DNA from: Hyperoplus lanceolatus
Lineage: Eukaryota > Chordata > Actinopteri > Uranoscopiformes > Ammodytidae
Assembly (NCBI GenBank): GCA_026929865.2
Contig: CM049414.1
Coordinates: 2,609,001 to 2,673,000 of the forward strand
DNA: 64,000 bases
Direction of reading: 5' to 3'
Made by a program: the position numbers and the translations under genes. Of the stretch, positions 20,741-33,389 are shown in pieces. The notes beneath the pieces were generated by a model. It was not told where the DNA came from, searched no databases, and saw only the letters and a program-made list of their open reading frames with translations. Numbering within the stretch: position 1 is the stretch's first letter; each line of letters opens with the position of its first letter.

Positions 20741-23700
20741 CATGGCATCTGTCTCACATCACGCTAAAGTGTCCATATTACCACACACTGACGCGCTACA
20801 TTCCAACACACGCACTGTTAATTCACATCAATCCCAGGATGACATTACCTGTTTATCTGACTTGATTAGTGATTACGAGCATGTACAGCTGAACACTTCT
20901 GAATACCTGGTGCAAACACAGGATATTGATCATGATATAGACCCGGACAATAACTTTTCTTCAACCTCATTGAGAACTGTCATTATTACACTAGTGAGCA
21001 GTTCAATGCAAGAGTGACTTCAATACTGGTAAACTGTCATTAATTCACTTTAACAGCAGGCATTTGAGCAAAAATTTCCATGCAATCAAGGAATATTTAC
21101 GTCAATTTCCACAACCATTTAACATAATTGCAATATCAGAAACCTGGATCAACCCTGAAATGGGGGTGGACTTTGATCTAGATGGCTATGAACTGAACTA
21201 CAGAAGCAGAGAGAACAAGACTGGAGGAGGTGTGGCTCTGTATGTGGATATAAATCTTAATTGCAAGGTGGTTGATGAAATGACAACTGCAATCGGAAAT
21301 GTATTAGACTGTCTAACTGTTGAAATCTGCATGGAAAATAAGAAGAATGTGATTGCTAGTTGTATTTATAGAGCACCGGGTTCTGATATTGACATATTCA
21401 AGGAATGGATGGAAAAAATTTACACATTGTCAAAGCAAAAGGTCATATTTATCTGTGGGGATTTTAATATAGATCTTCTTAATCCCAATAATCACAAACC
21501 AACTGACTTTATCAATACAATGCACAGTCTGTCTCTATCCAAAAATCACCAGACCAAGCAGGATCACATCTCACTGTGCCACATTGATAGACAACATATT
21601 TACAAACGTTATAGACAATAATGCAATAAGTGGATTAATGATCAATGACATCAGTGACCATCTGCCAGTATTTCTTGTGTACAATAACAACTACAAGAGG
21701 GAAAAAAGGGAAAAACGGGAGAGTACATTCAAGTACAGAAGAGTACGGACAGAAGAGGCAATAAACACTTTAAAAAATGAATTATTATATCAAAATTGGG
21801 AACCATTATATAAAGAAGAAAATATTGATAAAGGTTATGAAATATTCTTGAGGATATTTAAATTGTTGTATGATAAATATTGCCCAATAAAAGAAATTAA
21901 AATGAAATTAAAATATTCAGATAGTCCATGGATAACTAAGGGATTACAAAATGCCTGCAAAAAGAAAAATACACATATAAAGAATTTATAAAGCTTAGAA
22001 CCAAAGATGCTGAACAAAAATATAAGAAATATAAAAATAAACTAACTAACATTATGAGAATTAGTAAGAAAGAATATTATAGAACATTAATAGATAATAA
22101 TAAAAACAATATTAATGGTCTATGGAAGATACTGAATAATGTTATTGGAAATGGCTCTAGACAAGTTAATTATCCGCATGAGTTTATTGAAAATGATATG
22201 ACTATTGATAATATGGATGATGCAGTAAATGGCTTCAACCAATATTTTGTAAATGTTGGACCAATACTGGCTGAAAAAATACCTGTTCCTGTGAGATCTG
22301 ATGACAGGATTAATGATTTCATAGACATTAATCCAAAATCAATGTTTCTAACAGCAGTGGAAGAGAGTGAAATTATAAAGATTGCCAATAAATGCAAAAA
22401 TAAAACTTCTACTGACTATAGTGACATTGATATGAGAATAGTCAAAGAGGTAATTCACGGAATTTCGAAGCCATTAACGCACATCTGTAATTTATCATTT
22501 AAAACTGGTAAATTCCCAAGAAAAATGAAAATTGCAAAAGAGTCATACAGCTGTACAAAACTGGAGACAAACACCACTTCACAAACTACAGGCCTATTTC
22601 ACTGCTTCCTCAATTCTCAAAAATCTTAGAAAAAGTATTTGCTGCTAGACTTAATAAATTCATCAATAAACACAATTTACTAACTGACAGCCAATACGGA
22701 TTCAGACCCTACCGATCCACTTCATTAGCAGTCATTGAGCTAATTGAAAAGACTACAAATTCCCTGGACCAAAATAAATATGCAGCTGGTGTTTTTATTG
22801 ATCTCAAAAAAGCACTTCACAAACTACAGGCCTATTTCACTGCTTCCTCAATTCTCAAAAATCTTAGAAAAAGTATTTGCTGCTAGACTTAATAAATTCA
22901 TCAATAAACACAATTTACTAACTGACAGCCAATACGGATTCAGACCCAACCGATCCACTTCATTAGCAGTCATTGAGCTAATTGAAAAGATTACAAATTC
23001 CCTGGACCAAAAGAAATATGCAGCTGGTGTTTTTATTGATCTCAAAAAAGCATTTGATACCATAAATCATGATATATTAATTAATAAATTAGAACGGTAT
23101 GGTATCAGGGGGGTTGTATTAAACTGGCTGAGGAGCTATATACAGAACAGGCAACAGTTTGTGAAGATGGGTGAATACGTGTCAGCTTGTTTGGACATTG
23201 CTTGTGGGGTCCCCCAGGGGTCAGTGTTAGGGCCAATTCTTTTTACTCTCTACATAAATGACATATGTAAAACATCAAATATTTTACAATTTGTGTTATT
23301 TGCAGATGACACAAATATTTTTTGTACGGGAGAGGACTTGCAACAGCTTCTGGAGTCAATTACATCTGAAATGAGCAAATTAAAATGGTGGTTTGACAAT
23401 AATAAATTATCCATTGAATTTAAACCAAAACAAAAATCATGTTGTTTGGAAACTGTAATTTAAATAGTGATGTAAATGTCAAGATAGATGGTGTTAATAT
23501 TGAAAGAGTGTATGTAAATAAATTCCTGGGTGTGACAATAGACCACAAGCTATGCTGGAAACCTCACATAAAACATGTTAAATCTAAACTATTTTGAAGC
23601 ATCTCAGTCCTGGGTAAAGCAAAGCATATATTGGATCACAAATCATTGCATATTCTTTACTGCTCAATGATCTTACCTTATTTAAATTACTGTGTGGAGG

Positions 23701-24135
23701 TCTGGGGACCCTTACAAAAGCTCTCTGCAACCACTAGTCACACTTCAAAAACGAGCCATAAGAATAATCAATAAAGCTGGATATTATGATCACACCAACC
23801 TCCTCTTTTTACATTCCGCATCAATCATAAAGTTCAATGACATCGTTGAATATCAAGTTGCACAAATCATGTTCAAAGCTAGAAATAAACTGCTACCAGG
23901 TAACATACAAAAACTTTTTCTTTGACCGAGAGGGGGTTACAATTTGAGGCAACTTAATTAAGAAACTTTAAGACACTGGCGGTACGCACAACTTTAAAAT
24001 GTCATTGCATCTCAATTGGGGGTGTGAAACTGTGGAATGGGATGAGCACGGAGCTAAAGCAATGTCCAAACATGATCCAGTTTAAAAAAAGGTTCAAAGC
24101 AATGATTTTCATAAGGTACAGGGATGAGGGTGTGA
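20741..24135 (+). pseudogene. LINE ORF2, endonuclease and reverse transcriptase
   Basis: The N-terminal leader is 20741-21017. The endonuclease spans about 21060-21690 with I-S-E-T-W (about 21137), a G-D-F-N box (about 21457-21470) and S-D-H (about 21651). The RT follows: N-Y-R-P-I-S (about 22584 and again 22822), G-V-P-Q-G-S-V-L-G-P (23205-23234) and F-A-D-D (23299-23310). The C-terminal region includes a segment ending L-P-G-N-I-Q-K-L-F (about 23895-23925). The product would nick target DNA and reverse-transcribe element RNA in place. Frame breaks near 21018, 21545, 21990, 22540, 23450 and 23595, plus a 238-bp duplication, make it inactive. Confidence 0.85.
22575..23050 (+). repeat. 238-bp tandem duplication inside LINE RT
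   Basis: 22575-22812 and 22813-23050 are direct copies with about three single-base differences. The unit covers the RT segment from the N-Y-R-P region to the I-D-L-K-K-A motif. CA(C/T)TT microhomology is visible at the junctions. The copy disrupts the RT frame. Confidence 0.95.
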
Positions 24136-24432
24136 AGTAAGAAGGTAATTATAATTATATGGATATATATACTGATTGTATAGATATGTATGTATATATG
24201 GATATATTGATTGTTTATAAATATAAATATAGATATATGCATTGTATAAATATATAAAATATAAAAAATGTATAGTATATTAAGTTGTATGTAAATGGCA
24301 AATATAGTATCGCCAATAGTACAGAGAATATATGGATAAGAGAAGCGAATATAATTATTTTTATTTTTTATTTTTTATTTAATAAATATTTTGATTTTTA
24401 ATTTTTTTAAGGAAAGGGGTAGGATTAAATTT

Positions 24433-24905
24433 TTTTCATTTCATTTAACTTTTATTTATCCTCGAGAGACCAATTGAGGGGTGACCCTCATTTCCAATGA
24501 CGTCGAGTCAAAACAAATTCAAAACAACAATACAAACAAAACATTCAATACCAAATACATCAAATACACAACAAGTGAAGAGAAGAGAAAAACGATTGAA
24601 ACATTTACAGAGTGGTGAAGAGTGGCAGCAACCAAAAGGCATAAAGTACAATATAGCCTAATTAAAACAGTTACAGGTGGAGTTTGGCAGATCCAAGATA
24701 GTCTGTTTAAATTGGCCAAAGGATATGAATGTATTTAGTTTAATTTTTAGCTGTAAGTTGTTCCAGGAGTCAGGTGCACTGAAGCTAAGCTGTCTTTCCC
24801 AGCTCAGACCGGGCTTAATGGGACATAAAGCATAAGCATGTCAGTGGAGCGGGTCTGATAAAGCCCATCTGAAACAAGCAGCATTTCTGTTAAATAACGA
24901 AAAAA
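24433..24905. repeat. Repeat-like insertion in the LINE 3' region
   Basis: The segment begins with TTCATTTCATTTAACTTTTATTTATCC and GAGAGACCAATTGAGG, words I associate with 3' ends of teleost retroposons. It separates the AT-rich part of the LINE 3' region from its (AAATC)n tail. The 15-base word AATAAGTGTATACTT occurs twice just downstream (24904 and 24942). The boundaries are uncertain. Confidence 0.35.
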
Positions 24906-25192
24906 TAAGTGTATACTTATTTAAATAAATAAGTGGAAAACAATAAGTGTATACTTCTTCCTGCTCCTTTTCAGGCATATTTATTGTATTTCCATGCTTT
25001 TCATTTTGTTTTGTATGTGGATGTCTGAAATAAAACTAAATCAAATCAAATCAAATCAAAAATAGGTGGATCAACTTATTCCCTCATTTCCCCTTTTTGA
25101 GTTTACACCCGAGACGGCACAGCTAATTAGCTGTCAGACCAGAACAAAGACATACAGAGGCACACTAGATTAATTATAGACCCTCACACATG

Positions 25193-25198
<6 letters not shown>

Positions 25199-25244
<46 letters not shown>
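25199..25244. repeat. (CA)n microsatellite
   Basis: About 23 CA units. Confidence 0.97.
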
Positions 25245-25245
<1 letters not shown>

Positions 25246-25629
25246 GCACCAACACTTAAAAGCCTAAGTGTTAATGGCGACACTTGACAAGTCAATAAGC
25301 CAATGGCTTATCTCCTATCCTGCTTCTCTACCTTACTCCAGTCTTTATTGATTGCTTCCACAATTATTCACTTTATCTAAAGCTGGAACTAGCCACCATA
25401 TAGCTGCCAAAACCCTGACCCAAAGTCTGTACATGCTTATATACTTTAACAGAGACCAACTCCCATGGACATTGTGTTTACGTGGTATCCCCTCTCACTG
25501 TCCTGTCTCCATACTTACACTAGGAAACCTTTTCAATAACATGCATACTGTAGGCTAACACAAAATGTACAGACAATGGGACAATAAATCATGGAGCAGT
25601 CCAACCCCTATATGTATGCAGACATGGTC

Positions 25630-25656
25630 TGTGTGTGTGTGTGTGTGTGTGTGTGT
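25630..25656. repeat. (GT)n microsatellite
   Basis: About 13 GT units. Confidence 0.95.
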
Positions 25657-25807
25657 TCTTTTTATTCCTTAACCTATTTAGTAGCACAGGGTTTGAGAGC
25701 CAATCAGGCAGGCCAAGATTAAAAGGTGAACAAACAACAGAGAGACAAACAAGCCAACAGCAAAAATCTTAGCACAGATGAGATACACTCACAGATAGTA
25801 AATAATA

Positions 25808-26266
25808 TGGATGTCGCATCCGGGCTGACCTCAGTTATTCACACGGCATCCAATAAACCTGGTTTGTGCGCATCGCCATTTTGTAAGATTTTTACTCCGC
25901 CTCACGACGGGGGGAGGGAGATAGCTGACGTATACCTCCGAGGCAAAGTGAGGGACAACGGGCGAAGAGCTGTCACTCAAGAGATCGCGCCAATACATTT
26001 TAACGTATTAAGCGTGGTCCAAAAAAATTCACCCCCCTCAGTGTTGTCATGGAGATATGACCTAAACATACAGACTAAAATGGTTTTGTGGATCAGGCTG
26101 TAAATAGGTTTAATAAAACTTTGAAAACGGCCTGTCTAACAAGTGAGTCAAAGAAAAATTGCTCGGTCTTGGTACCACCCCCCAGTGGCACTTCCGGGTT
26201 ACTACAGTTGTGGTCACTTCCTTATTGGATGCTGGTAAAAATCACTGAGGTTGGGGCTTGGATACA
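25808..26266 (+). repeat. REP1 dispersed repeat, copy 2
   Basis: Colinear with 995-1508, starting at ATGGATGTCGCATCCGGGCT and ending GAGGTTGGGGCTTGG. It lacks the extra segment seen in copy 1, so copy 1 has an insertion or copy 2 a deletion. Confidence 0.75.
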
Positions 26267-26749
26267 CTATAGATCTTAACAACAATACCAAAGCCATTTA
26301 TGTCAAATTGAGTTTGAGTTTGTGATATAATGCACACCTACACACTTACATGGCTTACGCTCAGGGTTCCCAGTCATAAAAGGTATTTGAGGTGGAAATT
26401 GCCACGATAAGAGGAGTTCTGAAATATTGAACTCAGTAGAAGCACTGGTAGATGTAGGTAAAGCAGCCAACTAGTAAATTATTAAATTTCCAAGTTACGT
26501 TTGGAATAAGATATTCTTTTTTTATTTGACCCAAGTACGTCCCAAACTGGAATTTGATGATAATGAATAAATATTTGACCATACTCTATTCATTGTGTAC
26601 ACATACCAAGTACACAGTTTCACCAGATGAATCTATGAGTAAACTCTAAAAAAATATATATAAAGAAATATTGAACATGCCATTTAAATTAGAAATCGTA
26701 TAAATAAAATTGATTCTGGGCATTCCACCCCCAACTCAGCCTTCCTTTT

Positions 26750-27650
26750 CAGACCAGTTCCGTAAATAGATTGTGTGACGGCCACAGGGTGGCCTTGAGG
26801 TGTTGTTGCTGCTGGTGTGTTTTGTTTTGCAGAGAGCTGGTGGGCGGAGCACAGAAGCCTCGCAGGGAAGAGGAGAGAGGAGGGACGGAGACCCGCGCTG
26901 GATAAAGCTCAGCCATGACCCGCTTGTATTCAGCCCGCTGCTTCACGACCTCCGCTTGCAGTCCTTCGTAGAACCGGAGCTTGTGGCCGTGGTACTCCAG
27001 CTTGCCCTGTTTACGTGCCTCCTTCATGATCAGGTCTTTAGTCTGGTATCGGTGAAAGCGGATAACGACGGATCGTGGGCCTCATGCGGGCCCGGTTTGG
27101 GTGCCAGAGTGCGGTGAGCCCTGTCCAGCTCTGGGGGGAGAAGGGAGAATCTTGACCACCAAACACCTCGACGAGGAGCTCGGAGAAAAGGCGGCGGGGG
27201 CGCGCACCCTCAAGTGACTCTGGTAAGTCCACAATACGGACGTTCTGTCCCCTGCTCCCTCCCTTCCAAATCCAATAGTTTAGCTTTCAACAGCTTGTTA
27301 TCTTCCTGCAGTGAGGAGCACGTAGCCTCAAGTTGCTCCAGGCGTCCGCAAACAGTTTCTGCATTCTCCTCGAGATCGGTTATACGCTTGAGACCACTGG
27401 CTTGAGACCACGGCCTGGATGCTGTCCAGCTTAGCGTCCATACTGGCGAAAGATGATTTAAACTCGCGGCTATCGCTGCTCTATGCTGTTCAAGCAGATC
27501 CGGAATGGAAGCCATTGAGCTAGCACCAACGTCCATGTTAACCACGCTGTCCGAGGACAGTATCTGACTCTGCCGAATATCTTTTTGCGTTTTTCTTGCT
27601 TCTAGGCATTTCTCCAAAACAGTATCAGTGTTACCGCAACACAAGCACAC
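26750..27650 (-). pseudogene. L1-type ORF1 relic
   Basis: Three consecutive minus-strand frames together resemble a teleost L1-like ORF1 protein. An N-terminal coiled-coil with a heptad-like E-x-x-E-x-V-C-G-R-L-E-Q-L-E series comes first (about 27290-27400). Next is a segment with G-L-P-E-S-L-E-G (about 27195-27230) and S-E-L-L-V-E-V-F-G. Last is a C-terminal K-E-A-R-K-Q-G-K-L-E-Y-H-G-H-K stretch (about 26980-27025). This order matches the coiled coil, RNA-recognition and C-terminal domains of L1 ORF1. Frameshifts separate the parts and no ORF2 follows to the left. Confidence 0.65.
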
Positions 27651-28138
27651 AAAAAATGACGAGAATAGGGTTCAATCAGTTAGGTCTGAAATATTTTGTG
27701 GGAGATATAGGAGCGATCGTGCCTACCCCATGCTCTGTAACCCGGAAGTCCTCTTGAATGGAGTTTCTACGATGAAGTATGAACGAGTAGGAACCATCAT
27801 AATTTTGCATGAAATATTAAAATTCATAAAAGTTGAATTTCTTTGAAATTTTTCACTGTAGCAAAAATTCTGAATCATACAAATTAATGTCCTGAAATAG
27901 CTGAACACTTCTTCTTCTTTCGTGTAACATCAAGAGGTCCAACTCAGTGATTTGTAGCCATGCCCTTTGTCTCTGGTCCCACGTCAAACAGGCTGGCTTC
28001 CGAGCTGAACAATTGGAAGGGCATATGAAGTTTCTGGGAATAAGTATGAATGAGTAGCAAGGATTTGAATATTTTTCATAAAACGTTGAAGAAGTATGAA
28101 ATTATGATTTTTTTTTGAAAATGTTGAAATGGTCCCAA

Positions 28139-31100
28139 GAAGGCAAGGCAAGGCAAGCAAGTTTATTTATATAAGCACAATTCAGACACAAGGCCACTCA
28201 AAGTGCTTTACAGGGGCAAGATTAGAATACATAAAACACATTATAAAACATTTAAAAGCGAATAAAAGAAGCAAATAAAAAAAAAATTAAAACTCGATTT
28301 AAAACTCGATTTAAAAACATTTAAAAGCAAATAAAATGAAAATTGCAGGTTAAAATGGAAACAAAAAAGTCTTCAGACTCGATTTAAAAGAACTGAGAGT
28401 TGCAGCAGACCTCAAGTTCTCTGGGAGTTTGTTCCAGATTTTTGGTGCATAATAACTAAAAGCTGCTTCTCCTTGTTTAGTCCTAACTCTAGGGACTGTA
28501 AGTAGACCTGTCCCAGACGACCTAAGGGCTCTGGACGGTTCATAACGTATCAGCATATCAGTAATGTATTTTGGCCCTAAACCATTTAGTGCTTTATAAA
28601 CCAACATCAGTATTTTGAAATCAATTCTTTGAGTGACTGGAAGCCAGTGTAAAGACCTCAGAACTGGGGTAATGTGATCTACTTTTTTGGTCCTAGTGAG
28701 GACTCGAGCAGCAGCGTTCTGAATTAGCTGAATCTGTCTGATAGATTTTTTGGAAGGCCAGCAAGGACACTGTTACAGTAGTCAAGTCTACTAAAGATAA
28801 ATGCATGGACAAGTTTTTCTAAATCTTGCTGAGACATAAGCCTTCTTTAATTCTTGATATGTTTTTTTAGGTGGTAGTAGGCTGATTTATTAATTGATTT
28901 TATGTGTTTCTTGAAATTCAAGTCGGAGTCTACAACAACACCAAGATTTCTGGCTTGGGGTGTGGTTTCTAACATAACGGATGTAAGCTGTGCGCTGACT
29001 TTTAATTGTTCATCTTTGGCACCAAAGACAATTACTTCAGTTTTATCGTTGTTTAATTGAAGGAAATGTTGGCACATCCAATCATTGATTTGTTCAATGC
29101 ACTTACTCAGTGCCTGTATCGGACTGTAGTCTCCTGGTGATATGGTTATGTAAATTTGTGTGTCGTCTGCATAATTATGGTAGCATAATTTGTTTTTATT
29201 CATAATCTGAGCTAGTGGGAGCATGTAGATGTTAAATAGAAGAGGGCCAAGAATGGAACCTTGGGGGACCCCGCCTTCAATATTTGTCCGCTCAGATGTG
29301 AAATTGCCTATTGACACATAGTAGTCTCTATCCTTTAAGTAGGATTCAAACCAGCTTAGTACAGTTCCAGAAAGTCCAACCCAGTTTGCCAGTCGATCTA
29401 GTAATATGCTGTGGTCAACTGTGTCAAAAGCGGCACTGAGATCCAGTAAAACTAAGACAGAACTTTTGCCACTGTCTGTGTTTAAATGGATGTCATTGAG
29501 GACCTTAACCAGAGCAGTCTCAGTGCTGTGGTGTTGTCGAAATCCTGACTGAAAGACATCAAAGCAGTTATTCATTGCTAAGTAGTTATTTAGCTGTTGA
29601 TAAACAGCTTTTTCAATGATTTTACTTAAAAATGGTAGGTTAGATATGGGCCTATAATTTTCCATGAGTGATGTGTCTAGATTGTTCTTTTTTAGGAGTG
29701 GCTTGATAACTGCTGTTTTCTAGGGCCTGTGGGAATACACCTGTCTGAAGGGACATGTTGACAATTTGTAGAACATCTGAGGCCATACAGCTAAAAACAG
29801 TTTTAAAGAAGCCTGTGGGCAGAATGTCAAGACAACAGGATGAGGAGTTCAGGTGTTGTATAATGTCCTCCAGGTTTTTGTGGTTTATAAGATAAAATTC
29901 TGTCATTGCATTTGAATTGATTTTAAGAGGGAATACATATGTTGAACTTGGTATTGATGCAGTGACAGCTTGTCTAATTTTGTGAATTTTCTCAGTAAAG
30001 AAGGAGGCAAATTCATTGCAGGCCCTCGTGGAAAGATGCTCAGACGCTACTGGCACAGGAGGGTTTGTTAATCTGTCGACAGTAGCAAACAGGGCACGTG
30101 CATTGTTGTTGTTTTTGGTGATGATGTCAGAAAAGAAAGACTGCCTTGCATTTCTCAGTTCCGAGTTAAACGTGCACAGTTTTTCCTTGAATATGTCATA
30201 ATGAACCTGGAGATTTGTTTTTCGCCACCTGCGTTCTGCTTTATGACCTGCGGGGCATTTCTCCAAGGAGATCTTTTCTTACCAGAGACAACCTTCATCT
30301 TAGTGGGCGCAATAGCATCTATAACACTTGTAAGTTTGCCGTTAAAGTTGTCTAAGAGCTCCTTAACTGAGTTACAGGGGAGGGGTGGTATCGAAGAAAA
30401 TGCTTGAATGAATGTTTCACTGGTATTTTCTGCAATATACCGCTTTTTGATTACTTTTGATTGATCAATTGTGTGCATAGACATTTTACTCTCAAAAAAT
30501 AAACAGGAATGGTCCGTGAGGGGACCCATATCTGCCACTGTTATGTCTGAAATGTTCATTCCTCTGGAAATGATAAGGTCCAGCGTGTGCCCTTTGTTAT
30601 GAGTTGGTTTGTCAACATGCTGATTTAGTCCAAAGTTGTCAAGGACACAGCACAGTTCTTTCGCACATCTGTCCTCTGGTTTGTCAGTATGAATATTGAA
30701 ATCTCCGACGATTAATACACAGTCAAACTCAGTACATATTACAGACAGCAGTTCAGTAAGTTCATCAAAAAGCTTGCATTGTATTGTGGTGGCCGGTAGA
30801 TATTGATGAAAATAGCTCTAGAGGCTGAATTTAACTGCAGAGCCACATACTCAAATGAATCAACATTTCCATAAGACATCTTTTTGCATTGTAGAGATTC
30901 TTTAAACAGAATAGCAACCCCCCCCTCCTTTTTTATGCACTCTGGATTCACTCACAAAATTGTAATTTGTGGGGGCGGACTCTATGAGAACAGCTGAGCT
31001 GTTATCTTGGTCTAACCAAGTTTCAGTTAAAAACATAAAATTAAGATTGTGCCTAGTAATAAGATCATTAATTAAAAATGTTTTACCTGCCAAGGATCTG

Positions 31101-31306
31101 ATGTTTAATAAAGCTAAATTTAGTGTGTTCGAAGCATTGTCAGCCCGATTTATTTGAGCACACTGTGGCTGAAGAGGAATGCTTATCAGATTTGATACAT
31201 TTACAGGATTTAAGAATTTCCTGTTACTTGAGATACACTTTGAGAAATAGGGCCCCAGCTTATACTGTGAGTCGTAGGCGTTAACTATGTAGGCGTGGCC
31301 CGGCAC
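28139..31306 (-). mobile_element. L2-like LINE, minus strand
   Basis: On the minus strand, endonuclease and RT are followed by a 3' end that reads toward 28139. The end finishes with GCCTT-type short repeats (AAGGC on the plus strand) after a conserved 3' sequence. The same 3' end occurs in plus orientation at 43765-44013. No separate ORF1 is visible upstream of 31306, so the element is probably 5'-truncated. Confidence 0.8.
28350..31306 (-). pseudogene. LINE ORF2, endonuclease and reverse transcriptase
   Basis: Endonuclease pieces: L-N-I-R-S-L and T-E-T-W-L-D (about 31000-31130), G-D-F-N-I-H (about 30685-30705) and L-T-D-H-S (about 30505-30520). RT pieces: N-Y-R-P-I-S-N-L (about 29640-29660), A-F-D-T-V-D-H (about 29410-29435), G-G-V-P-Q-G-S-I-L-G-P (about 29245-29275) and Y-A-D-D (29162-29173). 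The C-terminal part runs to the stop near 28350 and includes N-L-P-E-like and S-F-K-S-S-L-K-T segments. Breaks fall near 30915, 30740, 30200, 29690 and 28830. The RT frame 29665-28847 is the longest intact piece, about 272 codons. Confidence 0.85.
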
Positions 31307-31489
31307 ATATCAACAAGTGCTGACATCATCAGTCTCAGTCCCTTGAAGAGCTGAAAATGTTGATATATGGAAGATGTTTGAAGGTTGAAGTATGTTGAAG
31401 TTATTGAAGGCCAAAAAAGTGGCGGAATAAAAATAAGAATAAATACGCAGAATATTAAAGATGTGAATGCCAATTGTAATTGTCTTGTA

Positions 31490-31678
31490 CCTCTATGACA
31501 TCATAAGGGGAGGGTAATCTGACTTGGGTTATTGAACACAGGTTCTCAGAAAGGTGGAAGCGGAGGACAAAAGAATAATGGTTGTTTTTTCTCATATTTT
31601 GGGAGCCTCTAGTCACACCAGGGATTTTTATTAATGTTTAAAAACATGAAAACGTGCATTTTGCATATTAGGTGACCT
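31490..31678. repeat. Truncated copy of the TTAA-flanked MITE at 54294-54998
   Basis: It matches the right part of that element: GACATCATAAGGGGAG, then GAAAGGTGG, then GCATATTAGGTGACCT. It ends exactly at TTAA (31679-31682). The left part is missing. Confidence 0.65.
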
Positions 31679-31799
31679 TTAAAAGTAACACTAATCCAAA
31701 TACATTATTTTTTTTCAACAATCACAAAAAGTCTTTGTCTGTGTACTAAATGTTTGTACTCGCAGTGGCATCTTTTATAAAACAACAACTTGTAAAGTC

Positions 31800-31990
31800 G
31801 AAGTCAAAATTATTTCTATAGCACATTTAAAAACAACATCAGGTGACCAAAGTGCTGTGCAAGATACAATACAAAATAACATACAAGATACATGAAAAAA
31901 AAGTTAGGAGTGTCAAAGTATCAGCTTGTGTTAAAGGCCAATGCAACAAAAGTGAGTCTTCAGCAGCGTATTAAACTGTTATCAACTTTA
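31800..31990. repeat. LINE 3'-end-like repeat
   Basis: The sequence AATTATTTCTATAGCACATTT with a following AAAGTGCTGTGCAAGATAC resembles inverted 3' ends of L2-like teleost LINEs. Boundaries are not resolved. Confidence 0.35.
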
Positions 31991-32590
31991 CAGGGATCCA
32001 GGTTCTATTCATTCACACACAGTCATACTGGTGGTGGTAAACTACGGAAACAGTGATATGCTGCATCCCTAACCTGTGACCCTGAAAACCACCCGTCTTT
32101 GTTTGTAATATTAGAGCAGATAGGATTATGACAGGAGTGATGGATGACATAACAGCAGCAGTGCAGCAGTGAAGCCTGGTGGCTGTATGGAAGGTCAGGG
32201 CTGTGTCACGCGCTCCACACATGCTATACAGCCTCTTCTGAGCACAGTGGCTCAATCTCAAAACATACAGTATCTCTATCTCGACACACTCCCTCCATGT
32301 TATACCCAGGCTTACTGCATGGAGGGTCACTTATAAAAGGGCGAGGTCAATAAAACACAGTGGCAAAACTGCATCAGCCATCAGTCATGTGCGTATATGT
32401 ATAAACAACGCTCCTAACTTCCTCTGTTCTTATCTCCTGTGTTCTTTATAATACAATTTCACAAGATAACTCTGTTAAATTCACAATAAGCCCCATATTT
32501 GATTGGCCCACATGCGTAAAGTCAAGGTTGTGAGCCTCCGCTGAAGAAGACTCTGTGGTCGAGGGGCTTTATAACACACTACCAATTTAA

Positions 32591-33385
32591 AGGTGGAGTC
32601 AGCAATTCTGGAGAATGCCTGTTGTCAAAATAAGTGAATATTTCCGTTCATTGATTAGTTGGTTTTGATATTGTGGCTCCTGTTCCTTTGGAGTTAATAG
32701 TCTTTACCAAGGTCTCAAGTTGTCGATGCAGGTCTAAGTACTGACCAATTATAAGTCATGCTGCTTTTATTTGGCAAAAGGTAGAACAAATGTATAAATG
32801 TATTCACAAATGGCGTGGAAAGACTCCATTATTTCATGAAAATATGTTTCAGTCTGGAGGGCGACTGTTTACTCCCTTGCAGAGGTATAATGTGGGCATA
32901 CAAACCTTAGCGGATGTGATCGATGAAAATGGCTTATATTCTTTCCAAGGCCTTTGTGTAAACTATAATAATCCATCCACATGCTTTCTTTAAGTATCTT
33001 CAGTTGCAGTCTGCTATGCAATCAGTAGGGATACCTATCAATACGCAACCTCCCAATCACCCTCTTATGATATTAATAAATAACATTCAGTTAACCACTA
33101 AAGGTAAGATCAGAAATTCCCCTCATAAGAGAGCTATCATAAGAGTTTGGAATAAAGATATAGATTGTACTGACCCTTCAGTTAATTGGGACAGAGTTCT
33201 TAAAAATGTTACACTTTCATCACCTGCCTGGATAACCAAATTATTTATTTGAATTATATTCATAACTCTATTTTATTCAGCACACACACACAATACGGAA
33301 AGGTAGCGGATCATAGGGAGATATTCACTGATTTTTACAAAGTGATTTTGGCAACAAGCGTTCTCCAGAATTGCTGACTCCGCCT
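32591..33385. mobile_element. TTAA-flanked inverted-repeat element carrying LINE sequence
   Basis: The inverted ends start AGGTGGAGTCAGCAATTCTG on the left and AGGCGGAGTCAGCAATTCTG on the right (inverted). They agree over about 36 bases with four mismatches, with weaker similarity beyond. TTAA flanks both sides (32587-32590 and 33386-33389). That target is used by piggyBac-type transposases, but the terminal bases are not the classical CCC, so the superfamily is tentative. The interior contains an L1-type ORF2 fragment. Confidence 0.75.
32780..33252 (+). pseudogene. L1-type ORF2 C-terminal fragment inside the TTAA element
   Basis: Two frames, separated by one shift near 32985, encode residues like the region after RT in L1-type ORF2 proteins. 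They are L-x-D-V-I-D-E-N-G-L-Y-S-F then Y-L-Q-L-Q-S-A, and R-V-W-N-K-D-I followed by W-D-R-V-L-K-N-V. About 130 bases of non-LINE sequence and the inverted end follow. No poly(A), RT or endonuclease is present. The fragment is therefore not a normal 5'-truncated LINE insertion. Confidence 0.6.
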
Positions 33386-33389
33386 TTAA

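Larger units (their letters stand above)
19690..25062 (+). mobile_element. Near-complete LINE (L2/CR1/Jockey-like), plus strand
   Basis: In order: a 5' region with two direct copies of GAGCGGGAACACTC...AAGAGCCCGAAC (19696 and 19910), ORF1 (20011-20740), ORF2 with endonuclease and RT (20741-about 24135), an AT-rich 3' region, and a terminal (AAATC)n tail (25036-25062). A second repeat-like segment (24433-24905) interrupts the 3' region. ORF2 is broken by several frameshifts and one internal tandem duplication. A two-ORF layout with an apurinic-type endonuclease and an F-A-D-D RT box places it among Jockey-superfamily LINEs. Confidence 0.8.
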
